A stretch of DNA of 64,000 nt from Symbiodinium natans (GCA_905221605.1 CAJNDS010000218.1:41001-105000), one strand, 5' to 3'; positions 8,601 to 20,306 are shown, numbered from the stretch's first letter. Made by a program: numbers and translations. Notes: generated by a model not told the origin, from the letters alone.

Positions 8601-11545
8601 TCCACCCTGCCTCCGCCCCTCTCAACCCCTGTCGCTCATGATCAGAGACCATCGGAGACCACGGACCCAAGCGCGTGACACCCCCCCAGTCCCTGTCGCT
8701 CACCACGGACCCGAACCGCGTGACACCCGCCCGGCCCCATTGCGCTCATGGTCGGAGACCATGGGAGACCACGAACCCAAGCGCGTGACACCCTCAACCC
8801 CTGTCGCTCATGATCGGAGACCACGGACCCGGACCGCGTGACACCCGCCCGCCCTACTGCACGCGCTCGTGATCCGAGACCGCGCGGACCCAAACGCGTG
8901 AACGCCCTCTCAATGCCTGTAGCTCACCACGGACCCGAACCGCGTGACACCCGCCCGGCCCCATTGCGCTCATGATCGGAGATGTTGGGAGACCACGAAC
9001 CCATGCGCGTGACACCCTCTCAACCCCTGTCGCTCATGATCGGACACCATGACAGACCACGAAACCGGACCACGTGACACCCGCCCAGCGTGCTCAGACA
9101 CCATCGGAGACCACGGACCCAAGCGTGTGACACCCCCCCAGTCCCTGTCGCTCACCACGGACCCGAACCGCGTGACACCCGCCCAGCCCATTGCGCTCAT
9201 GGTCGGATACCATGGGAGACCACGAATCCAAGCGCACGACACCCTCTCAACCCCTGTCGCTCATGATCGGAGATCACGAAAGACCACGAACCCGGACCGC
9301 GTGACACCCGCCAGCCCCATTGCGCTCATGATCGGAGACCGTGGGAGACCGCGGACCCAAACGCGTGAACGCCCTCCCAATGCCTGTAGCTCACCACGGA
9401 CCCGAATCGCGCGACACCTGCCCGGCCCCATTGCGCTCATGATCGGAGATGTTGGGAGACCACGAACCCATGCGCGTGACACCCTCTCCTCCAACCCCTG
9501 CCACTCACCATGGACCCGAACCGTCCCGCCCCATTGTGCTCACCATGCGAGACCGTCCAGGCGCGCGACACCCTCTCAACCCCTGTCGCTCATGATCAGA
9601 GATCATGGGACACCACGGAGCCGGATCGCGAGACACCCGCCCATGAGGAGACCATGGGAGACCACGAACCCAGCGCGCGACACCCGTCCATGGGAAATCA
9701 CGGACCCGAACCGCGCGACACCCGCCCAGCCATTGCGCTCATGATCGGAGACCACGGAAATCCACGGACCAAGCGCACGACACCCTCCCAACCCCTGTCG
9801 CTCATGATCGGAGACCACGAAGAGCCAGCCGAACCCGGACCGCGTGACACCCGCCGAGATTGTGCTCGCGCTGGGAGATCATGGGAGTCCATGAACCCAA
9901 GCGTGTGACACCCTAGAGACTATGGAGAACCCTGTCGCTCATGATCCGAGACCGTGGAGATCACGGACCCAAGCGCGTGACACCCTCCCAACCCCTGTCA
10001 CTTCACAGACCCTACCCGGCCCTATTGCGCTCATGAGGAGACCATGAAAGACCACGGACCCCATTCTGAGGGAAAAACCACAGGCCCGAAGTGCGTGACA
10101 CCCAAGGCTCCAGTACCCCCAATTGGCCCAATTGTGCTCATGATCGGAATTCGTGCTCATGATCGGAGACCATGGGAGACCATGGGAGACCACAGGCCCG
10201 AAGCGCGTGACCCCGGCCTCCAATGGCCCCAATTGTGCTCATGATCGGAGACCGTGCGAAACCGCAGGCCCGAAACGCGTGATACCCGCCAGCGACCACA
10301 GGCCCAAACGCGTGATACCCGCCCGGCTCATGATCGGAGATCATGGGAGGCCCCAATTGTGCTCACGACCGGAGACCGTGGGACCAAACGCGTGGACGCC
10401 CGCCCACGACCACAGGCCCGAGCGCGTGACACCCACCCAGCTCATGATCGGAGACCATGGGAGACCACAGGCCCGAAGCGCGTGACACCCGCCCGCCAAT
10501 TGGCCCCTATTGCGCTCATGATCGGAGACCATGGAGACCACAGGCCGCGAAGCGCGTGACACCCACCCGGCCCCAATTGGCCGCAATTGTGCTCATGATC
10601 GGAGACCACGTGGGAGAGCACAGGCCCGAGCGCGTGACACCCACCCGGCCCCAATGGCCCCAATTGCGCTCATGATCGGAGACCGTGGGAGACCACAGGC
10701 CCCGAAGCGCGTGACACCCACCCGCCCCCAATTGGCCCCAATTGTGCTCATGATCGGAGACCATGGGAGACCGCAGGCCGGAGCGCGTGACACCCACCCG
10801 GCCCCAATAGCCCCAATAGGCCCGAAGCGCGTGACACCCCCGAGCACGTGACACCCACCCGGCTCATGATCGGAGACCATGGGAGACCCCCAATTGTGCT
10901 CATGATCGGAGAGCGTGGGAGACCGCAGGTCCCAAACGCGTGACACCCGCCCACGACCACAGGCCCGAGCGCGTGCCACCCACCCAGCTCATGATCGGAG
11001 ACCATGGGAGACCACAGGCCCGAAGCGCGTGACACCCGCCCGCCAATTGGCCCCTATTGTGCTCATGATCGGAGACCATGGAGACCACAGGCCCCGAAGC
11101 GCGTGACACCCACCCGGCCCCAATTGGCCCCATTGTGCTCATGATCGGAGACCACGTACAGGCCTGAGCGCGTGACACCCGCCCGGCCCCAGTGGCCCCA
11201 ATTGTGCTCATGATCGGAGACCATGGGAGACCGCAGGCCCGAGCGCGTGACACCCACCCGGCCCCAATAGCCCCAATTGTGCTCATGATCGGAGACCATG
11301 GGAGACCGCAGGCCCGAGCGCGTGACACCCACCCAGCTCATGATCGGAGACCATGGGAGACCACAGGCCCGAAGCGCGTGACACCCATCCGGCCCCAATG
11401 TCCCCAATTGTGCTCATGATCGGAGACCATGAGAGTCACAGGCCCGAGCGCGTGACACCCACCCGGCCCCAATGGCCCCAATTGTGTTCATGATCGGAGA
11501 CCATGGGAGACCACAGGCCCGAAGCGCGTGACACCCATCTGGCCA
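8590..11545 (+). repeat. Roughly 3-kb minisatellite, 60-80 bp units
   Basis: Units contain CTCATGATCGGAGACCATGG, then GAGACCACAGGCCC and GCGCGTGACACCC; the right half adds GGCCCCAATTGGCCCCAATTG (about 75 bp apart near 11.2 kb). The left half (8.6-10.0 kb) has CCTGTCGCTCATGATCGGAG and CGGACCCGAACCGCGTGACA variants with longer higher-order spacing. All ORFs here are repetitive frames of the satellite. Confidence 0.95.
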
Positions 11546-11547
11546 AG

Positions 11548-11925
11548 CGCGTGACGCTTTTTCTTTCTGAGGAGAGGACCCCAAACGGTTCCTGTTTGGG
11601 GAATAATAAAATTGCATTTTTCCCTTTCATTATTAGTAAAGATTTCTATGGAAAGATATTAATTCTCGATCTATATCTTCTTCAAATTCATTTCGGCTTC
11701 TCTTCTTTCTCACATCCAGTGAATGCAGTAGAAGCATGTGGATTACTTACTCCCTTACATATCGTACCTGAATGGTATTTCTTATGCCAATATGCTATGC
11801 TAAAAGCTGTACCAAATAAAAATGCAGGATGCATTATCTTTCATCCTATTTTACTTTGTGAGAAGTCTTTCAATGTCATTCTATTTTAAAATTAAGACGT
11901 CCAGTAGATTTAATGGTTTTCATCG
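11548..11925 (+). pseudogene. cob: Nuclear copy of mitochondrial cytochrome b, C-terminal part
   Basis: An AT-rich segment between two unrelated satellites is open through about 11889 and reads ACGLLTPLHIVPEWYFLCQY followed by AMLKAVPNKNAG. P-x-H-I-V-P-E-W-Y-F is the invariant Qo-site (PEWY) region of cytochrome b, and the upstream FGFSSFSHPVNA matches the usual position before it. Only about the last third is present, fused in frame to satellite codons on the left and ending in TAA, so no functional protein is expected. The base composition contrasts sharply with both flanks. Most likely a NUMT; dinoflagellate mitochondria carry many fragmented cob copies. An assembly chimera is the main alternative. 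Confidence 0.85.
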
Positions 11926-11929
11926 CAAC

Positions 11930-12370
11930 CCCGCCGGGTTGCCCAGTTTTACCCCTGCCAGGGTTGCCCCCACCAGGGTTGCCCCCAGCAGCGTTGCCCC
12001 CGCCAGGGTTGCCGCCGAGTTAGGGTTGCCCTTGGCAGGGTTGCCCCGCCAGGGTTGCCCCGCCAGGGTTGCCCCGCCAGGGTTGCCCCCGCCAGGGTGA
12101 CATTGCCCTCGCCGGGTTGCCCTGTCAGGGTTCCGCGCCTCCTCACGTCGCCTACTCAGGAATTGTGCACCTTCTCTGCGACGGCCCTACGCACCTCGTC
12201 CTCTTCGCGCGCTGGCGAGGCTTCGTCGTCCTTCTCTATGAAGTTTTGTTTAGTTGCCGAGCAGGGCTTCAAGTGCGAAGGGCCCTGTCAAAGGTATTAA
12301 TTAATTGCCAGGGTTTCCCATTAGTAGTCACCCCCGCCAGGGCCCCGCCAGGGTTGCCCCCGCCAAGGTT
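11930..12370 (+). repeat. Second copy of the 15-bp minisatellite block with shared flank
   Basis: The CCGCCAGGGTTGCCC units resume right after the cytochrome b fragment. At 12149-12350 the unique segment seen at 6550-6640 returns (CAGGAATTGTGCACC, CTTCGTCGTCCTTCTCTATG, GGGCCCTG, CCATTAGT), so the two blocks are copies of one compound unit. More units lie at about 12540-12625. Confidence 0.9.
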
Positions 12371-12373
12371 GAC

Positions 12374-12402
<29 letters not shown>
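12371..12402 (+). repeat. (TA)n(GA)n microsatellite
   Basis: Adjacent TATATA and GAGAGA runs inside the second minisatellite block. Confidence 0.9.
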
Positions 12403-12406
<4 letters not shown>

Positions 12407-12639
12407 AACTTACTGGCCCAAAACCCAAGGAAATAAAAGTTGGAACTTTCAGAATAAACTACCTTATAGGAAGCCCAAAAGTTGAAAAGATGGGTTTTGA
12501 GCCAGTAAGGAAATCAGAAAGTACTTTTAATACAAAAAAACCTCGCCTTGCCCCTTCCAGGGTTGCCCGTGCCAGGGTTGCCCCCGCCAGGGTCGCCTCC
12601 GCAGTTGCCCCCGCCAGGGCCCTTGCGCCAGCGGGTGGC

Positions 12640-14300
12640 CGGGCCTTCCGCGCTTGGCCCTCGATTCTGCCATATGAATGAGCTTGGGTCCGGAATTGGG
12701 CTTGAGGGTGTCTTAAACACAGTATGGGTGAAACAGATTGTCCCGCTCCCTGTTGATCCAGGAAAGTGTAGGCTCAAGCAACAGCAGCAGTCAACACGTC
12801 CCACCCCGGCCAGCGGGGAGACTCGAGGTGTAAGCCCCCTTGATAGGGGGGCCGTGGAGGGTAGACCGCTCTAAACCCGAAAAAGGCGGCAATTTGGGTG
12901 GCTGGGGTGGGATCCGCTGCACCGAGGCGGCCCGACCCGCCACCACTGGCGCGGGTCGGGACCGCGGCACTTTGGAACACCCTAAACCCTAAACCCCAAA
13001 CCCTAAACCCTAAACCTCTTGAATTCCTTGAAGAGAACTCCAGTCGAGACTCGAAGCATGGCCCCTAACATCTACCCAGTGCCCCCAGACAAAGAGGCGG
13101 GGACGGACCGAATTGGGGGGGAGACCACCTCTTAATCCTTTTTTTTGGGTTTAGGGTTTAGGGAAAACCCTAAACTCCCTAAACCCTGCCAGCCTGCCGC
13201 AAAAATCGGCGCAGCTCCGCCATCCTGAGTTTGCAAGCACGCAAAGCGCGAACGATGTCAAGGCTGAAGTACCGAAGCCCCAGAACTCTCGCGTGCTAGC
13301 TGATTTGGCTTAAGGGAGTCTATGCTGGAGAACCTAAATGTGAGGAGTTCCTCCATCTATCTCTCGGCCTCTCGTGCTCTCGATCTCTCTGACTCTGTCT
13401 CTGTGCCTCCCTGTGCCTCCCTGTCTCTCCGTGTCTCTCCGTGTCTCTCCGTGTCTCTCCATGTCTCTCCGTGTCTCTCCGTCTCTCTCTCTCTCTCTCT
13501 CTTTTCTTGGTCGTCAGACGTGCCATAAACCCCTAAACCCAAAGCCGCTACCCTGTCGCTTTAATCCCTGAGCTCCAGTTCGCAATTGAGAGCAACATGC
13601 GAAGGCAACACCGGGACCTGACGGGGGTGGTGCTGTACGGCTTTTGCGGGTGCTCTACTGCGCCTCGAGGCATCGTGAGGCACTAGGCAAAACCGTCGTG
13701 AGTCATCAACCTCATCAACCCTTGTAAACTCTTAACCCTGAGAACTGAGGCACTTCCACCCTAAGCGTAAACCCCAAACCGCTTCAGTTCCAGGGTCTGA
13801 TTCGCCGTCTGCGTGCTCTTCATTCGGAAGTTCACCTGCGCAGGGTCGGGGGCTTGAGGGTTTGGAGGGCTTAGGTTTAGGGTTTAGGATTTAGGGTTTA
13901 GGGTTTTTTTCCCTCCTGGTTTAGGGTTTAGGGATTAGGGTTTAGGGTTTGAGGGTCGAGGCCAAAATGTTTTGGCTGGTTCAGGCCGAGGGCTTCCTCA
14001 GATTCAGCAATTCAAGCTTCCCCATGCTGGGTGTTTTCTGTCCAAAGGAACCAACCTCGAGCTTGCATCAAAACATTGACATGCTTCTGATGCCTGGTTT
14101 CGTGGGTTTGGTGAAGATATGTGGAAGTTGGCTACAAGTTTTGCTTACCGGCGCACACAAGCCTCCAAAGCAGGCCCCGTCCCCGAATCAATCCTTTCAG
14201 CAAGGCCCCAAAAAGGATTCGACAGTAAGAGGGTAGGCTGCAGTGCGCGGTTTGTGTCAAGCTTGCTTGCACCCGGCACCAGCAGCACTTCGCATCCTTA
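12640..14300. other. Mostly non-coding stretch
   Basis: No exon is firm. It holds a GC hairpin at about 12930-12962 (CCCGACCCGCC ... GGCGCGGGTCGGG), CCCTAAA/TTTAGGG runs at 12978-13015, 13147-13188 and 13868-13952, and a pyrimidine decamer array. Complement(13785..13845) is open between AG and a possible donor, reading STQTANQTLELKR; it could be a channel exon but is too short to call. Confidence 0.5.
13365..13505 (+). repeat. Pyrimidine-rich decamer array (TCTCTCCGTG)
   Basis: Units of TCTCTCCGTG/TCTCCCTGTG ending in (CT)n. ORFs on both strands are low-complexity. Confidence 0.9.
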
Positions 14301-14402
14301 AAAAGGGATCGTCATACTAATAATAATAAGAAGAAGAATCACAACAATAATAATAACAGTAAGAATAATAATAAGAATAAAAATAAGAATAAAAAAATAA
14401 TA
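14300..14402 (+). repeat. AAT/AAG-rich microsatellite
   Basis: Degenerate AATAATAAG/AAC triplets directly followed by half of a family-4 element (14404-14452). Similar triplet tracts sit at 55625-55715 and 60092-60150. Confidence 0.85.
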
Positions 14403-14539
14403 GAGGGTACTGTAATCCCTATTCAGGACTGTTGGGAAAAGGGGGGAACACCTTGTCCGATTTAAGCAACCTGCCAGGATGGCATTCTGTAGTTCATTGG
14501 GCCGCAGATTAGGACTCAAGACAAGATCCATGCCTCGGG

Positions 14540-14720
14540 GCTTGGGGATTTAGGGGTTTAGGGGTTTAGGGGTTTAGGGGTTTAGGGGTTTAGGGGTTTA
14601 GGGGTTTCGGGGTTTAGGGGTTTACGGGTTTAGGGGTTTAGGGGTTTAGGGGTTTAGGGGTTTAGGGGTTTAGGGGTTTAGGGGTTTAGGGGTTTAGGGG
14701 TTTAGGGGTTTAGGGTTTAG
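14540..14720 (+). repeat. TTTAGGGG octamer array
   Basis: About twenty units of TTTAGGGG with single-base variants, changing to TTTAGGG at the right end. It lies just beyond the S6 exon of the channel gene. Confidence 0.95.
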
Positions 14721-14774
14721 GGTTCAGGGTTTAGGGTTGCGGCCACACAACTTGCGAACCAAACGCGCCCCAGC

Positions 14775-17700
14775 CCGGCCATCGTCGCAGAGAGCGATGA
14801 GATTAAGGAGCTGAAGAAGATCCTCAGGCACTGATTTTTTCGCTGTGGGGTTTCGGGCTCTCTGGGCACCTGCAACCCAACTACACATGACAACTCGGCT
14901 GTCTATAGTAGCCGCTGCCTACTACTAATTGCTTAAGAACACCGAAAAATGAAAATATCATTCCTTATTAAGGGTTATATAGGTATTATTAGTTTTTCTT
15001 CGGGGTTCTTAAGCAAATGGTAGTCTATAGTAGCCGCTATTCCTTACCAAGGCCAACTGCCCAAAAGCGAGAATCGCCACCCAACTCAAAAACTCCTCAC
15101 CTGTCCGGAAAAGGGATGGGGGACCATACACCCTAAACCCTAAACCCTAACCCCTAAACCCTAAACCCTAAACCCTAAATCCTGAACCCTAAACTTACAC
15201 CTTCCAGGAGGAGCTTGCGCGGACGAGCCGCATGCCGAAGACCAACGCGAAGATGTTGAACAGCCGCTCCAGCCTGTCTGCACTGTGTTCGCATGTTGGG
15301 GCCGTTAGGGTGTTTGGATCCCACGTGTTCAAGCAATCAAGGAGTAGGGTATGGTTTACTTGAAGGTGCATGGGTAGTTATGAGTGAGGTTATAAGTACC
15401 TTAACTAGGGTTCTCATGCAGGCTGAATTATGTTTTGCCCTACTTCTAGCCACCCATGAACCATCCATGAACCGTCAAGTATCCCTAAACCCTAAACCCT
15501 GAACCTCGTGGGGTCTAAGAGCTCTAGTGCGTGAGTGTATGTTCGTGTGAGTTCCGCATGGGCTTCGTATCAACCGGCCAAGTCAGACCAGCTAGGCTCC
15601 AGGGTTGTGGGCTTAGGGTCTAGGATTTAGGGTGTTTGGAGTTTAGGGTTTAGGGTTGATTTAGGGTTTAGGGACCGGGGGACTTAAGCAAAGACAGTGT
15701 GCTCTGGCTTGCTAGCGTTTAGGGCTTGGGGTTTAGGTTTTCACTTTTTGATTTATTCGCCTCGGCTTCTGGCCGAGAGGCGTCTAGAACAAGCAGGACT
15801 TGGCTTTCCTTCCTGTGCGATTCGCACGCACACCCCGCGTTGGGTCAGCCCGGCTGCCGACGCGGCGTGCTCAAGCGCTTGCAATTGGAACAGTCCATAC
15901 CAGCCTTCGATAGTGAGGGGATCATCTTGGCAATTGTTTAACACTCGGGTATTGCTAGCTGAGAGCGCCTGAGAGAGGCTCACCCTTGGTTTGACTTGCA
16001 TCATCCTGCATTCACTAAACTTGACTCACGCACCAAACCGTCGGCAGGAGGAACGTGCACGAAACCTAGGTCAATGAGCACTACTCTGGGATCCCCTACA
16101 ACCCAGAAATACAAAGGTCAATGAGGCTCTATAACGGCAAAAGACAAAGGGACCCACCAGGAAGAATTTAGGGTTAGCCCTAAACCCGATCTAGGATCTA
16201 ATAGCCCTAAATCCGATCTAGGGTTTGCAAAATGGGCATGTAAAGGTTTGTGGGCCCGCCGTCTCCCGTCTGGGGCCAGCACGAGTTGCGCGGGAAGACC
16301 TCGTCAGGGTTTTGGGTTGGGGGGGTTAGTAGGGCTTAAGGGTTCTGGTAGGGTTTAGTAGGGTTTTGGTAGGGTTTAGTAGGCTTTTGGGAGGGTTTAG
16401 TAGGGTTTTGGTAGGGTTTAGTAGGCTTTTGGGAGGGTTTAAACCCTAAACCCTGCTGGATTTGGAGGTATGAAGGGACGCCCTGCTGTTGGGCAACTTC
16501 CTCAGGATCCTAAGCACAAAAACACTTAAACCCCTAAACCCCCTAACAACCTTAAAACACCGCATGGGGACCTTTGTGCCGTAACCCTGATGCCTAGTCC
16601 CTAAACCCGGAAGACCCTCCAAAAACCCAAGCAAGCCCATCACTCTCTCTCCCGCGCCTGCATAGAGCCAGGCGTCATCTGCGTGATCGCCCAGTGGAAG
16701 GCCGTTGTGTACTGGAAAAGCCTAGGTCTAGGGATTAGGGTTTAGGGTTTAGGTTTTAGGGTCTAGGGTGTAGGATTTAGGGTTTGGGGTTTGGGGTTTA
16801 GGGTTTGGGGTTTAGGTTAGAGTTTATGTTTGGGGTTTCTGGCTAGGAGTTTAGGCCCCGAGTTTCCGTTGGCTGCGGCAGATACGGGGGGAGTGGGGGC
16901 CTATGCACATCGAGTTTTCTCTGGGGTAGTTGTGTCGAGTCCTACAGGAATGGAGTCCATAGCTTTTCATAGATGCTGCAAGGCATTCGCACATCAGGAC
17001 TTCCACATGGACCCAATCGCCAGACACCGCGCAGGACGTGGCTGAGGCGCTTATATAGGGTTTAGGGTTTAGGGTTGAGAGGGTTGAGGGTTTATAGGGT
17101 TTATAGGGTTTATAGGGTTTGTAGGGTTTATAGGGTTTATAGGGTTTATAGGGTTTATCGGGTTTATAGGGTTTATAGGGTTTATAGGGTTTATAGGGTT
17201 TATAGGGTTTAGGGTTTAGGGTTTAGGGTTTAGGGCCTGGCTCCCCCTTAGCTCTAAACCGCCCTAAGCCCCAAATTCTTTCAGGCATGCGACGGCAGGG
17301 TCTCCGAGTAGAGGGGGCTAGTCTCGTCCCGGATCGGGTCGTTCAGCCAACTCGTACCTTGGTTTAGGGCTCAGGGCTTAGGGCTTGGGGCTTGGGGCTT
17401 AGGGCTTAGGGCTTAGGGTTGAGGGTTTAGGGTTTAGGGTTTAGGAGCGGTTTAGGAGCGGTTTAGGGTGTTTAGCGGGTGTAGGTTTTTGTTTTTTGTT
17501 TTGGGTGGGGGTGAGGGGGGGGTTCAGGGTTACAGGGTTCAGGATTTCAGGGTTTCGGGCTTTCAGGGCTTAGACTGTAGTTTACTCCTGCCTGCGGTCT
17601 TTTCGCTTGCTGAGCCTTTCCCAGATTTCTTTTTGTTGGCGAAAAAAGGGGGCAGTGTTCAGGCAGAGAACTCGGAGAACGGTTGAATGGTATACTCGGG

Positions 17701-18017
17701 TTCAAGAAGCTGCGGGTCTGGGTCCTACAGGGTGGGTAATGGAATCTTTCCACCTTAAAGAGCTGAATCGCCCTGAGTCCACGACTCTCTCGACCCCCCT
17801 GGTCAGCTGAGCTCATCTAGTGAGCTGATGTGAAGAAGCTGTTCAGGAGCTAAGGTTAAGCCAGAAGAGTCTCCCTACACCATCTTCTGGAAACCTAAAG
17901 TTCAAGCTCCTCCCCGGCAAACCGTGCATCCTAGAGGCCCGTGTCACCGATAGCGACGCGGCCGATGTAGAACCAAGTGCAGCTCATCACGTGGTTAATC
18001 CAGATGATGATGACGAT
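14775..18017 (-). CDS. Voltage/cyclic-nucleotide-type cation channel, pore exons (partial)
   Basis: Five leftward exons give, in order, a channel pore. Complement(about 17934..18017) is S5-like (IVIIIWINHVMSCTWFYIGR, then DTG). Complement(17287..17350) is the turret (WLNDPIRDETSPLYSETLPS). Complement(16658..16711) is the pore helix (TTAFHWAITQMTPGSMQ). Complement(15232..15277) and complement(about 14775..14822) together form S6 (RLERLFNIFALVFGM + IFFSSLISSLSATMAGL). The S6 exons join in frame through a GC-AG intron (AT|GC ... GAG|G). The selectivity region TPGSM differs from TVGYG, as in non-K-selective or divergent protist channels. S1-S4 exons should lie rightward and the C-linker leftward; neither was identified. 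Introns contain TTTAGGG arrays, a TTTATAGGG array, and family-2 and family-5 elements. The first two junctions are approximate. Confidence 0.72.
14930..15012. mobile_element. Family-5 TIR element inside the S6 intron
   Basis: Ends TTGCTTAAGAACACCGAAAA and TTCTTCGGGGTTCTTAAGCAA are inverted repeats. Related pieces lie at 1464-1546, near 1700 and near 33460 (GGGGTTCTTAAGCAAG). It lies in the intron that separates the two S6 exons. Confidence 0.75.
15355..15482. mobile_element. Family-2 TIR element upstream of the S6 exon
   Basis: Begins TTTACTTGAAGGTGCATGGG and ends CCATGAACCGTCAAGTATCC, with subterminal GTTATGAGTGAGGTTATAAG. It lies in the intron between the pore-helix and S6 exons. Confidence 0.7.
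16335..16440 (+). repeat. TAGTAGGGTTTTGGTAGGGTT-type minisatellite
   Basis: Several units of TAGGGTTTAGTAGGGTTTTGG and its GGGAGGG variant, related to the telomere-like repeat but with a longer period. Confidence 0.85.
17085..17212 (+). repeat. TTTATAGGG nonamer array
   Basis: About thirteen TTTATAGGG units within a channel intron. The same nonamer dominates at 40300-40545 and 43634-44155. Confidence 0.95.
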
Positions 18018-18300
18018 CTAAGGGTCCAGCGCTCTGCTTTCGACTTTGGGCACGCCCTCTAGTTAAATTATCGGGTCCCTTTTGGGGTCCCGTATGGAGG
18101 GCACAGCACCCTTAAAATCAGGACCCGCAAAGGGGGCCCTGACTTTGAGGCCCATTTGGATTGGAGGGGGAGGTTGCAGTTTCAGAGAGTTGGGTGCGTT
18201 GACTCGCGACAGCTTGGGACATGCAGAATCCTGTCGTTGGCTGTGTGCGGGGGGTGTGCTGAAATACCACACGTGTTCAGACTCTACTGTAATTGTTTGA

Positions 18301-18758
18301 TAAGGGTTTAGGGTTTAGGGTTTAGGGTTTAGGGTTTAGGGTGTAGGGTTTAGGGTTTAGGGTTTAGGGTTTAGGGTTTAGGGTTTAGGGTTTAGGGTTT
18401 AGGGTTTAGGGTTTAGGGTTTAGGGGTTAGGGTTTAGGTTAGGGTTTAGGGTTTAGGGTTTAGGGTTTAGGGTTTAGGGTTTAGGGTTTAGGGTTTAGGG
18501 TTTAGGGTTTAGGTTTAGGGTTTAGGGTTTAGGGTTTAGGGTTTAGGGTTTAGGGTTTAGGGTTTAGGGTTAGGTTGGGTTTAGGGTTTAGGGTTTAGGG
18601 TTTAGGGTTTAGGGTTTAGGGTTTAGGGTTTTTAGGGTTTAGGGTTTAGGGTTTAGGGTTTAGGGTTTTTAGGGTTTAGGGTTTAGGGTTTAGGGTTTAG
18701 GGTTTAGGGTTTAGGGTTTAGGGTTTAGGGTTTAGGGTTTAGGGTTTAGGGTTTAGGG
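18301..18758 (+). repeat. Long TTTAGGG array
   Basis: About 65 heptamers with few variants (occasional single-base indels), one of the two longest pure arrays in the window. Confidence 0.97.
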
Positions 18759-18759
18759 G

Positions 18760-20246
18760 GCGAAAGCAGCATTCTAGAATTTCTAGTCTATGATTATTGT
18801 GTTTGCCATTGCGTTGGCTACCATATTTTAGAGGGCGTCCTTCCCTGCAACTCTTCCACGGGGCATGGTGGGGCTTTGATATGCAAATCGGTTCAAGGAA
18901 ACCCTAAACCCTAAACCCTAAGCCCTAAGCCCTAAGCCCTAAACCCTACACCCTAAACCCTAAGTGGCAAATGACCAAACAGCAACTGAGGGATCGACCA
19001 AGCGAGCCATGTCGCCCACGTACTTCCTGCGGCTCTAAACCCTAAACCCTAAACCCTAAACCCTAAACCCTAAACCCTAAACCTCTAAAACCTTCTTGAA
19101 CATGAGGGGGGGAAAGATGTCAAAACGCTCGAAACCTTCTTGAAAATGAGAGGAAATATAAGATATCCGAAACCATCGTCCGCAAAAACCGCTCAAAACC
19201 TTCTTGAAAAATCAGGGGGAATATAGGTCCGAAACCAGCATCCACAAAAAAACCTCCGTAAGCCACAAATGGATGTACCATCAGCCACTTCCGCGACCAA
19301 CGCCGCCCCCCCACCCCCAACCAGCCTTTTTGGTAGATCTGTAAAAGGGTCTCCTAACTCAATTGGTGCGACTTTATGGGCCCAAGGTAGTCCGAAGACT
19401 CACGCTCAGCGTTGCAGGACCACCCCTTACACTCAAAACCCTAACCCCAAACCTCAAACCCCAAACCCTAAACCCTCATCCCTAAACCCTAAACCCTCAA
19501 GACCAGGGTAAATAGAATTTGTATGTGGTACCATCGTGAATGTCCCATGTTACCAAACAGCTGACAAGCCGAGCTTAGGTAATCAAAGCGCCTTCAGAAG
19601 GCCAAAATTCAATTCACTAAGCCTCTGAGTTCCAAGTTATTTGTCTACAATTTCTCTAAACCCAACCAAACTCCGACATAATGAGCCGTCAAGCCAAGCA
19701 TCGACGAGGAACCGCCATGCAGCCGATCTCCAAGGTGCCTGGGGCTTAGAGTTTCAGGTTTAGGGTTTAGGGTTTAGGACTAGGGTTTAGGGCTAGGGTT
19801 TAGGGTTTAGGGCTTATTAGGACTTATTAGGATTTATTCGGGTTCTCAGCGGTCTGGGTAGGGGCCCCTCGCAGAAGTTGAGAAATTATGTAAGCGTTAC
19901 GGGCCTCAAGGGCTTAGGGGGATGTTCAGGGGTCGGTGCTGCGTTTTTGCCTTTTGAGACTCTTTTGAGCTGTGCTCGTGGGTCGAGCATAGGTAGGGTC
20001 TAGGGCGGCTAGGAGCCGTAGCATCAGCGTCCCTATCCAAGCCGTCGTTCGGCCGCATGGCCGAAGACTGAGAACTGACACTTGCGGCGCACTCAAAACT
20101 ACCATAGCCCCTTGATTGACCTGCCTTGAAACATCCGACTTGTAGGATCCCAACTCTAAGTCAACTTGTTCCCATCCGCTCCCCCCCAAAATTTTCTCCA
20201 TGACTCCCTAAACCCTAAACCCTAAACCCCAAACCCCAAACCCTAC
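18760..20246. other. No firm gene
   Basis: CCCTAAA and TTTAGGG runs with unrecognised sequence between. The minus frame is open over about 19260-19390 (VAPIELGDPFTDLPKRLV) without clear splice sites. S1-S4 exons of the channel at 14.8-18.0 kb would be expected here but none could be defended. Confidence 0.4.
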
Positions 20247-20306
20247 CAATCCCACACCCACATCACACCATGCGTCATCGGGGTCCCCAAGTTTGAGTTC
20301 GTAGGG
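20247..20306 (-). CDS. Orphan exon, unknown protein
   Basis: Sixty bases in frame between AAG| and |GTAGGG encode PYELKLGDPDDAWCDVGVGL. The clean open frame, acidic composition and a canonical donor look like a real exon. The family is not recognised. It is on the same strand as the channel gene to the left and could be an upstream exon of it, or of an independent gene. Confidence 0.4.

Noticed and set aside
8569-11407. Many ORFs of 60-230 aa with repeated I-G-D-H-G-R-P or V-S-D-H-E motifs
   Set aside because: They are frames of the 60-80 bp satellite on both strands, with no start context or domain.
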